Assembly: GCA_025602915.1 (NCBI GenBank)
Contig: JAHLJZ010000040.1
Span: 124,001 to 188,000 of the forward strand
Length of the DNA stretch: 64,000 nt
Direction of reading: 5' to 3'
From: Paraphysoderma sedebokerense
Lineage: Eukaryota > Blastocladiomycota > Physodermatomycetes > Physodermatales > Physodermataceae
Positions 22,750 to 38,334 of the stretch are shown here, one piece after another. The translations under genes were made by a program, and so were the position numbers. The notes below the pieces were generated by a model. It was not told where the DNA came from. It saw nothing but the letters and a program-made list of their open reading frames with translations, and searched no databases. Positions within the stretch are counted from its first letter, which is position 1. Every line of letters starts with the position of its first letter.

Positions 22750-23507
22750 TCTCGACGAGGCACGAATGTGAAGGAGGGTGGGAGGGTGGGTCGGAGTAGA
22801 GGAATTTAGGGAGGGAGGATTGTTTGTTCGCCTCCTTAAGAGCGAGGGGTATTCTTATACTGAGGAGTTTAAATATCAATAGCGGTTGGAAACTTGGAAT
22901 ATTCAAAGGCGTGCTGGACTCATCAAAGTCGCTCGCTAGAGACAGAACACCGATGCCGCGACAGACATGACGGGGACATCGTTGTTGGGGTGACGGGGCG
23001 GATTTATTAATTACTAATTTTGCTGTGCCATACATTTGATAATTGACGGTATCATATACAACGACCGACCAGTCACCAGGGGTTGTGTCTGTGGAGAGTG
23101 AGCTTTCAAAAAGAGGGAATGACTGATGAGGGATGCAAGTGTTGCGATGACAGGCGTCGGCATATGCTTGTCGCTTGCTTCGTCTCTCTCGCTCTTTCCA
23201 CCCTGCAAACAGTGAAACACCTGTCTGCCATATAGGCCATCGCCAGTGCATACATTTATACATATTTATATAGTATCAGCAACACACAAGACCGCAATAG
23301 CATAGAGTAAGTCAATTCAACACAGAGGGAATGCGAAGTATGAATCCAAGTAGCGCCTGTTCACGCGTTCACTCGTTCACCAGTGCATTCACGGCAGCCT
23401 TCTGTTCCACTTTGCGTTCCTCCCTGATTCCGACCATTCCCATTCCATCTATTCTCATCTTATTCCCTCGCTCTACGCCCCCGTATCCCTCTCCGTCACC
23501 CTGCCCG
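22750..23507. promoter_or_regulatory. Divergent promoter region, G-alpha / Csm1
   Basis: A 760-bp head-to-head interval lies between the two genes. Next to G-alpha it is purine-rich on the + strand (22770-22820, G-rich runs). Next to Csm1 it is pyrimidine-rich. A frame-compatible ATG at 23331 would extend Csm1 by 59 mostly Ser/Pro/Thr residues that look like translated leader, so I prefer the later start. Confidence 0.5.
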
Positions 23508-25411
23508 ATGCCGCCAAAGCGAAAGTGCACCACAGCCGTCTCCTACCAGCCCGAGGACCGCGAAGCCGCCATGCTCCCTTCCTCTTCCCACGACTCCGAC
23601 GACGACTTCTCCAGGGCGAAAAAACTCAAATTCGAGAAATCAAACCAAAAGAAACTGAAAAAACTCCCCAACAAGAGACTTTCCTACGACGACGACGACG
23701 ACGAAACAGCGGAAGACATCTCTGAAAGCAAAGTAAATCACGGCTTTGATGGAAAGGGAGAAAAGGAGAACACCAAAGTGAATAAGGCCAAAGGAGACGA
23801 ATTAGTCAAATTATCCGAGAAGGAAACTAAAAAGTTAAAGGAAAAAGAGCTTAAACAGAATGCTGCAAAGGAAGTCATAAACAAGCCAAAGAAGGGAACA
23901 GAGAATGCGATGACTGAAAACAATAATGGTGGAATTGACGAATTGGCGGCCAAAGATATCGTGGACGAACTAACTGTGGAAACAAATTACGAGGAAAAGA
24001 CAAAAAAGAAAAGAGCTCCAAAGCAACAATTGGTCAAAAAGAAGGGAATTCAATCAGAAATGTCCGTAGACTCTGCGGCCGATGAAGAAGGCCAGAGAGG
24101 CTCAATCAAAGCAAATCGGCAAGCTTTAGAACCTTCGGAAGATGATGACCTAGTTGGACAGCAAACTGTGGAGTCTGAGAGTGATAATGAGATGTACAAC
24201 AAGGACGACACTATCTCTAAACCGTCAACTAGAACCGACACACGAAAGCGTAAACTCCCGAGTTTACCTGTTCCTCCATCCACAATATTAGGTATAGACG
24301 AATCCAAGCATAACTCTAGGCTGCAGCAAGACTTGGAAAGGGTATGTGTACATCATTTCATCCGTGTTTGAGTGTGTTCGTGTAGCATATATAGTTGTCT
24401 TATTTCTCCTCCACACACTACCATAGATGACGAAATCTTATAAGGATATGGCCTTAAAGTACGATAAATTAAAAGAACTTCGTGAGACAGACGCTGAAAA
24501 GTTATACCGTGAATTCAAAGTCAGGGCGGAAGAAAGATTTGCGTGTAGGTGTCCAAGATCTCGTAGTTTGAATTGATGGGTGTGTCATTAACAAAGGTCT
24601 TTCAACTTCATGAACGCATAGCTTCTGAAAAAGTTATTGCCAATTTGAACAACGAAATTAGGAAGCTCCGATCTGGTCAAGCACAGATAAGGGCAGAAGA
24701 AGATAAAGTTTCGAAGAAGGAGAGGCAGCTGGAAACAAAAGTTGATGAACTGCAGTCTCAAGGTTCGGGAAAATTTGAAGAGTCTTAATACAGTTTACAA
24801 AACATCTTTTCCTAACTGATTCTTCTCTGCGTTCCCTTTAATCGTCGGAATAGTGAAAACGCTACAAAAACAACTCGACGATGCAAACGCCCAGAATCGT
24901 ATGGCGGAAACAAAGCAGAAAACAATCCACGATTTGTACGAAAGCTTGACAGGATTAAAGATGCAATTCAATGACCAGAGTGATAAAGACAGTTCCTCCA
25001 GCGATGTTCATATTGAGATGGATGACCACCACGAGATTAAATGCATAGTGTCCGGAAAGCATGGTGGTAAATGTCACTTTCTTTCGCCCCTTCTCCTCTC
25101 CTTCTACCGCGATAGAGCACTTGAACTATACTTGGGGAACTAATTTCTGTTTTTTTTTTATTCTTTTAGAACTCACTTTTAAATTAATACCGACGACAAT
25201 GCCTGAGGACGATAGCGAAGAACAGAATTCCGAAACGGAAGTAGATTTGGAAGACTTCACACATTACACTTACATCCCGCTAATTAGTGAATCGAAGGAT
25301 TCGGAAAATCTGATGGAACTATTACCTGATTACCTCACAGAAGAAATTGTATTCGATAAGGAGAGAGTGAATGCGTTTTATTGGAGGGTATTGAACTTTT
25401 TATGGACTTAA
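23508..25411 (+). CDS. Monopolin-type protein Csm1/Pcs1
   Basis: The spliced product has a long charged, disordered N-terminus starting MPPKRKC, rich in Lys, Asp and Glu with nuclear-localisation-like clusters. A coiled coil then follows (YDKLKELRETDAEKLYREFK, EKVIANLNNEIRKLRSGQ, KTLQKQLDDANAQNRM). It ends in a globular domain (TIHDLYESLTGLKMQF, EIKCIVSGKHG-ELTFKLI, LLPDYLTEEIVFDKERVNAF). This coiled-coil-plus-RWD-like arrangement is the Csm1/Pcs1 family. Its members dimerise, clamp kinetochore microtubule sites and also act in rDNA silencing. Introns follow DLER, EERFA, ELQSQ and SGKHG, and all join in frame. The N-terminal extension of about 270 residues is much longer than in budding yeast Csm1 (190 residues in total) and resembles Pcs1-like proteins. 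Confidence 0.86.
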
Positions 25412-25786
25412 AACACCTGAGTGTTAAATAGTGATTAGATGCAAACACAAATCTATCAGTTGATCTTGTTTTAATATTTTATTTTTGGCATTCTCGTACG
25501 GTTTATCTGGAATTGACGATTTATATATCTGACAGTCTTGGTGAATGGCATGATTGTTTATCTTACATAATATCGTGGGATCAGATTAGGTGATTCGTGC
25601 TATATGTCCTGTTTTAGTGAATGTATATAGGCTTATCAGCCAAGCAACTGTTTTCATTCCAATTTTGACTACAATTTACATGATAACGCATGTGCATAGA
25701 ACTTGGATCATAAACTGTATTTGGACGCGAGCGAGCATTCATTTAGACCTACTACATATTCTCAAATATAGATCTTTAAACACCTG
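25412..25786. other. Csm1 3' flank and kinase promoter
   Basis: A 375-bp AT-rich spacer between two same-strand genes, with no coding signal or repeat recognised. Confidence 0.5.
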
Positions 25787-28222
<2,436 letters not shown>

Positions 28223-28750
28223 ATTTTGATATGTATGAATGAGTGATACTAGAGAGTGAAATTTGTTGAATGTTTCTGCATTGATCCGCGCTAGGAGCCA
28301 GTGTGTCAATGATGCTGATGAAGGAGAAAACAAAAAGTTCACCTATTTAAACTGTAATAAACCAATGGGACAGCTCGAATGAAGAAGTTTCATCTGCTAT
28401 TGCACTATGAAGTCACTCTATATCTGACGATCCAAGATTACATTCATTCAATGGACCATTGAACGTAAGGAATTATTCAAATTATACTTCAGCAAAAGCA
28501 GGCTGCTGTTTATTGCGAGTACCGTAGCGAATACGTTCCCGTTAAACCGGGGCAATACATATATATGTTTACAATTATTCTAATTTCGCTCACCGGAGCA
28601 CAGAGTATCTCTGTGTTCAACAGTATTGACAGGAAAATTACATTACTTAATACAAAACACGTTAAATAACTTAAGTACTGATATAACAACTGAAGACTTA
28701 ATGTACTGATAAATTAACATATAAATTTTAAGCAAGGTTTAATTATTCAT
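28223..28750. other. Convergent 3' intergenic region
   Basis: About 530 bp between the kinase gene and the RRM gene, both ending here. AT-rich with no gene seen. Confidence 0.5.
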
Positions 28751-30432
28751 CTATGTTCTGCGTAATGTCGGAAAGTCATCATCGCGCATTATCGATCGAT
28801 TAACTTTGGGTATACGGTGACGTTGCGACCGGGGCTTATATTCCATCGCAGATATTGCAAAGCGAGGGGCGACATACATTGACCGGTTGAGACAATTTTG
28901 AGCTGCTTCTTTGTTCTCAAAAGTCAGAATGGCGAAACCACCAAATGGCTACGGGTGCATAAGTGAATGTCAGTTCAGAACGGTTTTGACGAGGGAAGAA
29001 CGGATTACCAACCTTAGCGCGAAATGATTTTATCGATTTGACCGTACCCCAGTAGGAAAATGCTGAGACCAACGCGTCGTCGGTCATAAAGTGATTAATA
29101 TTTCGCAAGAATATCTTTTTATCGTCGTCCTCGTTAACGGGCTGATCGCGATTATCCAACTTGAGTTGATTGCTTAGAAGCGCCGGCTTTTTCGCGCAAC
29201 CGGATTTCGCATCTTCGGTTTTGCAGGGCATGCGATCAGAAGCTATTGAAAAATACGATTGCAAGTTAGTTGCAGCCTAAATTAATTTCAAACGCGGGAC
29301 TTGGGAGACCTCCACATAGGAGTCACCACGAATTTCAGAAAGATTTACTGTACCTATTTGGCCGTTCTCAATGGGGACGGCTGATTTTTGTACTTCGCGA
29401 GTGCATGAACCAATACCTTGTTGATGGGCAAGTTTGGGTGCTGCCCCGTCACTCTTGACTTCCGGCATTTTTAAGTCTACCCTTGACGATGATTCGTTAA
29501 CGGACTGATCGCGATTATCTAACTTGAGTTGATTGCTTGGAAGCGCCGGCTTTTTCGCGTAACCGGATTCAGCATCTTCGGTTTTGCAGGGCATGCGATT
29601 AGAAACTATTGAAAAATACGATTGCAAGTTAGTTGTAGCCTAAATTAATTTCAAACGCGGGACTTGGGAGACCTCCACATAGAGTCACCACGAATTTCAG
29701 AAAGATTTACTGTACCTATTTGGCCGTTCTGAATGGGGACGGCTGATTTTTGTATTTCACGGGTGCGTGAACCTATACCTTGTTGATGTACAAGTTTGGG
29801 TGCTGCTTCGTCACTCTTGACTTTCGGCATTTCTAAGTCTACCCTTGACGATAATTCTTTGACTATTTCTTGCGTGTTGAAGTCATGAAGTCAGGTTGGC
29901 ACTCAAACATGTGAGATCATCAGTGAAGAACGCGTACCTTGCTGCTCTACAACTGCCGGCGCTGCCTTGGAGGTTTCTTGGCCTTTGCTCTCGGCAGTCT
30001 GTTTCTTTGATTCGCCGTTGCCAGCACCAGAAGATTGTCGTACACCATACACCACTTGTGCGAATGTCAATGTCCCGAACGTGATTGGTTGGCTTCGAGT
30101 AGCTTTGTGTCAGCCAAGATTCCAAGATGGGTTAATTGATTTAGAAAGCAATGGTTAGAATCACATTCAAATGATCTAGCGATACGCGAAAGGAAGAAGT
30201 GATACATAGAAAAATAAGAATTGATACCTCTTGATGTGGTCAAAGTCACTTCTGCTGGCACCGGAATGGAGTTTTTGTTGACCTCGTCGGGAAAACGCGC
30301 TAGGAGATTGAAAGATCTCTGCAAATGTTGAATGTCTTTGGAAGGAATTTTGATTCCTTGATGTTTCTGAGGGATCTTCGAGCATGCCAATGCCTGCGCG
30401 ACCTTCTTGGTGCGGGAGATCTTGGTTGACAT
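28751..30432 (-). CDS. RRM RNA-binding protein with a duplicated exon
   Basis: The start MSTKISRTKKVAQALACSK is the first ATG, since the frame extends upstream only by a non-ATG codon. An N-terminal region (DIQHLQRSFNLLARFPDEV) leads to low-complexity Lys/Gln/Pro-rich linkers and one C-terminal RRM. RNP2 is KKIFLRNINHF, the strand-helix is DDALVSAFSYWGTVKSIKSF, and RNP1, after an intron, is PFGGFAILTFENKEAAQNCL. The tail ends DDDFPTLRRT. The linker exons are phase-1 symmetric and repeat: RMPCKTEDAESGYAKKP and RMPCKTEDAKSGCAKKP, and VDLEMPKVKSD with VDLKMPEVKSD. This results from a genomic tandem duplication (29131-29855). RNA target and pathway are unknown. I do not recognise an orthologue. 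Confidence 0.82.
29131..29855 (-). repeat. 363-bp tandem duplication creating an extra exon
   Basis: Segments 29131-29493 and 29494-about 29855 are head-to-tail copies offset by 363 bp, about 93-95% identical by eye, with a few single-base indels. Each contains the 3' part of one linker exon, a whole intron and the 5' part of the next exon. The breakpoints lie inside exons, so the middle exon is a fusion of the two ancestral exons and the frame is kept. Confidence 0.9.
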
Positions 30433-32631
30433 TTTGGTGTTCAATCAAGAGAGGAATAGAGAGACTTGAGTAGGTTAAGGGATGAGGGGTTGTCAGATAG
30501 TTTGAGAGAGTGTATCTAATCAGATGGTAAGAGAGGTGCTTCAGATACTTCTTCAGGTGCGATGTTGAGGAGGAGGAGGGAAATAAGGGGGATTTTATAG
30601 CCCAAAATGCTGCCGATTTGGAAGTCTGAATCGGCGAATCGCGAGAAAAAAATGGAAGAAAATGACTCAGAGACAGATGTTGCGCAGGGAGAAAAAATGA
30701 GATACATACACCTCTACAGGGTCTCGACAATGTCCGCATTCCTATTATATCGCATTTCTCTATTTCCAGACCGCAAGAAGGAATGGGGATCTGTCTATGA
30801 ACACTCTACATGCTGGATCGCGCAGGGAGAAAGAACCCTGACACATTACCTGCTCATGTTCTGGATGATGCTCCCGTTCTGATAGTGCTTTGATAGCATC
30901 GCAATCACCGATCCGTAGACCACTAGAGTAAGACTAAGAAGGTATTTTTCCTATCGCATTTTTATACCTTCAGAGATTTCAAGGATTTCCAATACATAAT
31001 AGCTGATCGGCATTGCAAAAGACATGTCATTTACCAGGTGAATTGATTGCACAAGATGAATGCACTAAAAGTCACAGACCACTTCATTGCTGCTCTGGCT
31101 GCACCCACCTAACCATATTTCATGGGTGGAGCAATGATAGCCTGCAGGGAAGCGACTAAAATCACAATCTGATTCACATTTGCCACTAAGATACACAACT
31201 GCCTAGCGATACCTGGCTACTGTTAATCCAAGAGAGCGTGACATATCGCAACATCAAATGAGCTTCGTTTCTTTCGCTAAGAATCGTAACTTTCAATCCA
31301 CAATGAAATATAGGTATGGATTACAAGCTCAGACTCCACTCTCAGTAAACTAACAGTCGTTTTTGTAGACTTGTCAAGAAAATACTAGAATACTTAAAGA
31401 AAGTAACATAATCGAAACATACAAGTTTTGGCGAGCATCAATATCTTTCAGATTATTTAAACTTTGACACAGGCCGGTTGATGCTTCACCATGTACCTAC
31501 AGGTCCATTTCGAAAATCAACCGTACAATAAAGCAACAACTCAAAGCTACAACATCACAGCTTTGCTGTCTTCAAATAAGCATAAGCAGCGACTGATGAC
31601 AAATAATACTACCACACCTACGACAACGGCTACTGAATCGCGGCTTAAATCTCACTCAAATCAAGAATACTAACTAACATAGCGAATTTGCCTATTAAAA
31701 GACCTACTTCGGCTGACGAATCATAATCTAGATTGTGAAATACATGTATGAATACTAACGTTGAAACCTCGTTCATCCCTCTGTGCTGCAGGCAACCTGA
31801 CAGTAGCTACCAATCATTTAAAAGCGGCTACGATGAAACAATCAATGCCGAAGTTTCTTTAAAGCTAGAGCTCGCTCAATTTATGCTCTGATTTGTACAA
31901 TGTTGAATCATACTGTGATTTGACGTTATTATTGTTGGTTGGAAATCGCCCCAAATTGCGACATGCCATGATAATGACTGAAGAGGGATGAACAATTCAG
32001 GTAAATCCTTCCCCCCGGGATCTTGATGAACAGGCATGACACAGAATGTCGTTATTAGGTACCTACTCTAACAATTTTAGTCGATTCATGTTAGAAGCTG
32101 CAGCAGCAATGGAAAAACACCGTACAGACGACATAAATTTTATTCGGTCGCTGATGTGTCTTGTGATTTCGGCTCATATGCATTCCGTAGAGCAACCCTA
32201 CCTATGCAAGAAGTAGCAGAGCAGAGCAAGGGCTAACGACCAGGTAAGCTCCTCAATTCCGAAAGAGGATCGGCTAAACTGTGTTATGCGTTGCGAAGGA
32301 AAACTTCAGAATGGAGCATGGAGATGGGACGAATGGTGTTTGGCGGGTGGGGTTTTCTGAAACTTCGACGTGGTCGGAGCGCCAGTCGCGCCAAAATGTT
32401 AATCGATTCTGTAAATTCCTAGATTAAGAGCAAGCAATAAATCCCATGTAATCTTGTTCAAGTTTGATAACCTTGCAGTCGCCGTTTCATTGTCATTCGC
32501 CGGTAGGCGACAGAATCCCTCTCAAATAAATTCCTCATTCCAGCAATGCAGCGATTTATAGTTTGCGATCAAGGTCTGCCATTAAAACGCAGTGAATCAA
32601 TGTTTTGGTCGACCATTTAAATCAAAATTTA
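30433..32631. other. Long gene-poor interval
   Basis: A 2.2-kb stretch, the longest here, has no convincing gene on either strand. Frames are below about 95 codons and lack family motifs. The proximal 250 bp would be the RRM-gene promoter and include a TGACTCA heptamer at 30663-30669. I looked for tRNA B-box sequences and coding traces of mobile elements and found none. Confidence 0.5.
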
Positions 32632-34047
32632 TTAACGCATTCCAGACATTTCCAATTTCTCAAAATGTCTTCTAGCACCTGCGATGTTAAACAATGTAGC
32701 TGTAGATTCTGCCAAACGATTTATAGTCACAAAATGAGTAGACATATAATCAGCGAAAGTGACTTCCATTTTAAAAACATGAAAGAACAACGTACGGATC
32801 ATAGGATCACTTACAACAACCATCACATACGTGTTTGGTGTAAGCACATCAATAAAGGCTGAAAAGTTGGGATTCCGCACTTCCATTGACTGAAACTGTG
32901 CTTGTGTTTTACTAAAAGCGCAATTGAAGTCACAACCAATTGAAAATAGACATTAACGGTCATTCAATCATGGAAGAGTACATTTTCATGGAAATTTAGG
33001 AGAAGGAAGTCTCCGCAGTTTTACATACCTGCAACTCAACTTAAATTGCTTAATAATATTACTGATCTTCTCAAAACGATGGCTGTCAGGATGACTTCGT
33101 CTTGTAGAATGTGATATCACAAGAAACGTGGTTCGCTCAAACAATATCACTTCATCAGCTTCGCACATTGAACTGAAGTGGTCGAGGTTGGACTCCAATA
33201 GTTTGACATTAGGGATAAGAGCGTAGACGATAGAAGACCAAGCCTAACGGAGGGGAAGAGGTAGGCTCAGTAATGAGAGAGGTGATGCAAACCCGCAGAA
33301 AACCTGCATTGGGAACGGACGTACCTGATATAAAGTTTCGTCCCAAATCGATGTTTGAAAGCACTTGATACTCAGAGGAACCGATCTTTCACGGAGTTCC
33401 CGCTCTCTTTCCCCGAAAATCTATCATCCAGTCAAACAAACAAATGAGTCCGTCGTGTCAATCATTTGCTATCGAAACACAAAAAATACCCTTTCTCTCA
33501 TATCTTCTTGAACCAAATCCATCTTATGAATCAGACAAAATATCTTGGCGTCCTTTGAATTCTGCAATATTGCTTCGAGGCAAGACTGATAGTAATGCAT
33601 GTCTTTGTCTAACTCCCTTGATTCGACATCGAAAATGTAAATCAACACTTCAACATTTCGAAATATATGATCTCTCTGAGAGGTGAAATAGTTTTCCATG
33701 AAAGACTCTTGTCTATTAATAGAAACCAAGAATAAACTGTGATTGAGAAAGGCTATCAAGTGGACATGGACTGGATTATGTTTGACTTACCCACCGCAGT
33801 CCCAAAGATTGAGAACCAAATTGCCCAAAAATCTAACATGTGAATGTTCGACATCGACTGTTATTTAGTGGGCAAAATTTTTTGGTCAATATGCTGCAGA
33901 AGGGACAGAGTAAAAGACGCAAATGGAGAACGAACTTGTAGCACCCAGTCTGCGAGTATCTCTGGCAATATAATTTGAAAAAATGATGGAACGCATAGAG
34001 GTTTTTCCGCTCCCAGATTTCCCCATAAGGAGGACCTTTTTCTTCAT
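32632..34047 (-). CDS. GTR1: RagA/Gtr1-type small GTPase
   Basis: Start [20 protein letters not shown] carries the Rag P-loop (GKSGSGKTS). It continues [17 protein letters not shown] (switch I Thr) and, across introns, [19 protein letters not shown] (switch II, Gln retained). The hallmark [20 protein letters not shown] and a roadblock-type C-terminal domain ([49 protein letters not shown]) follow. Rag/Gtr GTPases form RagA/B-RagC/D heterodimers on the vacuole or lysosome and report amino-acid supply to TORC1. The guanine-specificity segment reads HKMDLV, the normal Rag version. About seven exons join in frame, and length and order match family norms. It lies head-to-head, 215 bp away, with the CLC gene. 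Confidence 0.93.
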
Positions 34048-34262
34048 GTTGGAATGAGTATATCTCTATAGAAGTTAACTGATGATAATGTATGTAAAAG
34101 AGGACGACAGATGGTAAGCCATCGATTTCATTGCTCGTGCAGGCGCCAGCATTAGACATTTCCGTCCACAACATCTTCCGACATTAAATCCATTCTTTGT
34201 CCTCCCATTCCCTTCGTTCTAGGATAAAAAGTTATCTTACACATGCATTTATTCTTTTCAGA

Positions 34263-37200
34263 ATGCAGAATCATCCCTCTTCTTACGGCGACCTGAATTC
34301 GACCCCTGTCGCTTCGTCCTCAAGTGACAGAAACGAAGATTCTGTTCCGTTACTACAGGATGAGGCTAACAATGGGAAATCAAAACGATTATTTGGACTC
34401 GGAAGAAGGGCAAGTCAAGCTGCTGATGAGGATGAGCACTTTGTGTAAGCTGCAATATTCCCTTTCGTACTCAACTTATCTTCAGTTTAGACTCACATCA
34501 AGGAATTCTCGATGAATCCAAAATTTGGTAGCTATTCCCCGTCGTCTCAAATTGGCTCTCAATCCTCATATAATGTGGGATCATCATCACAAGCAGCAAG
34601 TGGCCAGCCTTCATTCAATCATTTCAACAAGTTTAATTCTTTGAATTCGCATAAATCGCGGTCTTGGTTTCCTTTTTTGAGAGGAACTAAAAATAACACA
34701 CCATCACCAATACATCGACGAATTGCTTCCGCCAATCCTCAATTAACTCCTCTATCCATTCCTACTCGTACTCCTACAAAGCGGAAACGGGGGAAGAGAT
34801 GGCTTCACAGGAAAGCAACGGATTACGACGACACCTTTGAAGTGCAGGCTAGCGAAATGACCAACGGTCTTCGAGTCTGGGCTCATGATTATTCTACGAT
34901 CGGTTCGTAGAATAGTGATATTCCACTAAGCAATCTTCGGAACTGGCTAACCGTTATTTCATAGACTTCATACATGACAATTTGAAACATCGTGCGCATT
35001 TAAGGGCCTTAAGAAGTAAAGGCGGCGTTACTGGGATAGCTACTCGGATATGGGATAGCTTGCAAGGTTGGCTACTAATTACTGTGATTGGTATAATTTG
35101 TGGTGGCGTCGCCGCATTTATCGACATAAGCCAAGGTAAATTCGCCCTCCTTCCGATCGAAAACAGTTTCGCGGGCATTCACTAACTGGTACCGGCAGAC
35201 TGGTTAACCGATCTAAAAAGTGGATATTGTATGACAAATTTTAGTTTTGATCGGAATCGCTGCTGCAAAGGTCTTTCGGGCGCGGAGCAATGTACTACAT
35301 GGGTCAAATGGTCAGAATCGCCTCTGTTTCAAAGCTATGCCGACAATTCGAAGTTTCATTCAATCGATTACATCGCTTACGTTCTTTGGGGCTGTCTATA
35401 TGCCACATTATCTGCGATTCTTGTCAAAATAACAGGTAACGAGGACCCTTTAAATGCTTCCATTCCTGGTTAACACTGTATTTTAGCTTCTCCGATCGAA
35501 CCTGATCCGTCCGTCCCGCTCCCCCCTGAGTCGCCCGATTCGATATCTTCCTCTTATCCTCCTCGCCAAACTAAAGAGCAAAGAGTTGTCTACCATGCTG
35601 CAGGGTCGGGGATCCCTGAAGTTAAAACCATTCTTGGAGGTTTCGTGATAAGAGGGTTTCTTGGAATAAAGACTTTATGGGTTAAGAGTTTAGGTTTAAT
35701 ATTATCCGTATCATCTGGCATGAACTTAGGCAAAGAAGGGCCATTGGTGCACATCGCTTGCTGTATCGGCAATGTTATGTCACGGTTTTCGACAAAGTAT
35801 AATAAGAATGAGGGTAATTGTCACTCAATAATCTTCTGAAATATCAAAACATGGGTTTTTTACTTACTTTATGTGACAGGAAAACGAAGGGAACTTCTGT
35901 CTGCCGCTGCCAGCGCTGGAGTTTCGGTTGCCTTTGGAGCTCCAATTGGCGGTGTGCTATTCTCATTAGAAGAAGTGTCATACTATTTTCCTTCAAAAAC
36001 TATGATTCGTTCCTTCTTCTGTGCCTTGGTGGCGGCAATCGTTTTGAAGGTAATTAGTTTGCTTATATTAAAGAATAAACATACTATATCCGATGACTGA
36101 TTCGGTTCCAAACTTTCACCACAGGCAATAAATCCATTCGGAACTGGAAAACTGGTGCTATTTCAAGTGACTTATGACAACGATTGGCACGTCTTTGAGG
36201 TCATCCCTTTCCTAGTACTCGGTGTTTTCGGAGGCTTATACGGCGCGGCATTCAACCATCTCAATATTACCGTAAATAAATTCCGTCGATTATACAATAT
36301 TCATCCGGTGGGAGAAGTCGTGATTTTATCGCTTTGCACCGCTGTTGTGGCATATTTAAATCCGTTTACAGCAATCCAAAGTAGCGAACTTGTGGCTGAA
36401 TTGTTTAGTGAATGTCATCCCGAGGGCGGAAACGAAAATAACAGGAGTGAAGGATTGCTAAAGTTGTGCGAGGAGGGAAATATGGGTCGAACAATTAAGT
36501 ATCTGGCCATGGCGTTAGTGGTGAAATCCGTTTTTGCTGTTCTGACACATGGAATTAAAGTTCCGTCTGGGATTTTCGGTAAGTCGTAGCTCGCTTATTT
36601 TAAAAGCTTTAAGTTTTTAGGCAGTTAACTTCCGTATTGCATATTCACAGTTCCCTCTATGGCAGCCGGTGGTTTATTTGGCAGAATGTTGGGTGAAGGT
36701 ATAAACTTGCTCTACAGGTATGGCTTGTTTATGTAATTTTCATCGCTGCGTCATCTATTCTCATGCAATTATCACTTAGACGATATCCAGATATGGCATT
36801 TTTCTCGTTTTGCTCTGAAACGCAGACATCGGAGTGTATTATACCTGGGGTCTATGCTATTGTGGGGGCCGCCGCAGCGCTTTCTGGGGTGACGAGGATG
36901 ACAGTGAGTCTTTCGGTGATTATGTTTGAGTTAACTGGAGCCTTAACATATGTTCTGCCGATTATGTTGGGTGAGTGTATATTACACATTGCTTTTGCTT
37001 TCACTGCAACATGCCTTTTCTCTCGTCATCGTGTTGTCACTTAACTGATGGATCATATACTTCTCTAGCCATTATGGTAGCCAAATGGGTAGGAGATGCG
37101 TTTTCAACGAATTCAATATACAATTTATACATCGAGATGAACGGTCATCCATATTTGGACCACAAAAAGTCATATCTCCGTCGATCTGGAGTGTCTTGGT

Positions 37201-37903
37201 ACCAACATCAACCCATTACACCAGGCGCAACTGAAGATGGGAGAAATGGGTTTAATAATAGGATCACCGAAATTGTAGAGAGCGGGTTGGATGTGATCAA
37301 TGTAGACGATAATCACACTGGGGAGAGCTTAAAAAGGATTTTGGATCGTCTTGGTAATTTTAGTTCATTTCATTTACATTTCAGTTTCCTTCGTCTGCTA
37401 CCTAATTTACTTACCAACACCCAACTTTCCACATTGACAACAACTATGCGACCTCCGCAGCTGCCCGAGGCTACACAGATTCTGGCTTCCCCATTGTCGA
37501 TCGCGATTTCCAATTGATAGGATACATAGCTTACAATGAATTGGATCACGCTTTACGAAACTTGGCTCCTCTGTCACCTTACTCATCTACCACTCAATTA
37601 TGCCATTTCCGAAACCCTAAACATGAACCTATTACTCCGATAGATCCCTCTATTTCTGTATCTCCTTCGATAGGATCCGGAGTGGGACCAATACCCGGAA
37701 CAGCGTCAGACAATGTGACTGTTGTTGATTTTTCAGTTTATGTAGATTACGCTCCTTTGAGTGTAAGTATAAATAGTACAGTTGATTTGATACTCGAAAT
37801 ATTCAAAAAATTGGGAATCCGGTACGTTTGTGTCGTTGATTGTGGGAAGTATAAAGGAATGATCCATAAGAAGCGATTGTTGGCCTGGTTGAAGGGGAAT
37901 TGA
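34263..37903 (+). CDS. GEF1: CLC chloride/proton antiporter (ClC-3/4/5, Gef1-like)
   Basis: This is an intracellular CLC transporter that exchanges chloride for protons in endosome, vacuole or Golgi membranes. Start [20 protein letters not shown] is followed by a Ser-rich cytosolic N-terminus. ClC-3-type landmarks follow: [45 protein letters not shown], the selectivity motif [30 protein letters not shown] (gating Glu present) and [20 protein letters not shown]. The list ends with [20 protein letters not shown] and [20 protein letters not shown]. Two CBS regions lie at the C-terminus, the second ending [20 protein letters not shown]. About ten exons join in frame. The presence of the gating Glu argues for an exchanger rather than a channel. 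The start was chosen at the first ATG after the pyrimidine-rich leader. Confidence 0.94.
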
Positions 37904-38334
37904 AGGACTTCAATGTGGCCGTATTCGTTTTGTGCATATTTATTTGGTGATAACCTGATGGTGTGAGTTATAAAGTGCTGTTCTTAACGCGTTTCTCAGT
38001 GGGAAAAAAGGTGCCTAATGTTTTTGTACATCTTGGCTTATATAGAAGTAACTCATTCAAATTAAGACTCTTGTATTAGTTCAAAATATTTAATAAAAAA
38101 TTTGGCAAACATCTCATCCAATCTTATAAAACCAACATTACGCGCTACTAAACGGATGAACTAGATTATCTACACGACAAAGAAATTCAACCTCAATCCC
38201 AGCTCAAATATCTTTGACGATGTGTTCCACGGGAAGATTTTCGTAACAAATTCGGTAAACAGTGACCATGAGAGGAAATCTAAGATAGACAGCGGAGGAG
38301 AAAAATTAGAAACAAAATTTGTGAGAGAAAAGTG
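37904..38334. other. Convergent 3' intergenic region
   Basis: About 430 bp between the CLC and glycerol-3-phosphate dehydrogenase stops, AT-rich, with an AATAAA-like signal near 38091. No gene seen. Confidence 0.5.

Noticed and set aside
22709-23263. Minus-strand 184-codon frame overlapping the G-alpha start
   Set aside because: It lies in the divergent promoter in a frame different from G-alpha, has biased low-complexity content, and resembles no protein.
23331-23507. N-terminal extension of Csm1/Pcs1 from the upstream in-frame ATG
   Set aside because: The extra 59 residues are Ser/Pro/Thr/Ile-rich, like translated leader, whereas the later start (MPPKRKC) is typical of a basic nuclear protein.
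30433-32631. Possible tRNA, decayed gene or mobile element in the 2.2-kb gene-poor gap
   Set aside because: No B-box-like tRNA core, no transposase, reverse transcriptase or integrase motif, and no terminal repeats were seen by eye. It was left as non-coding.
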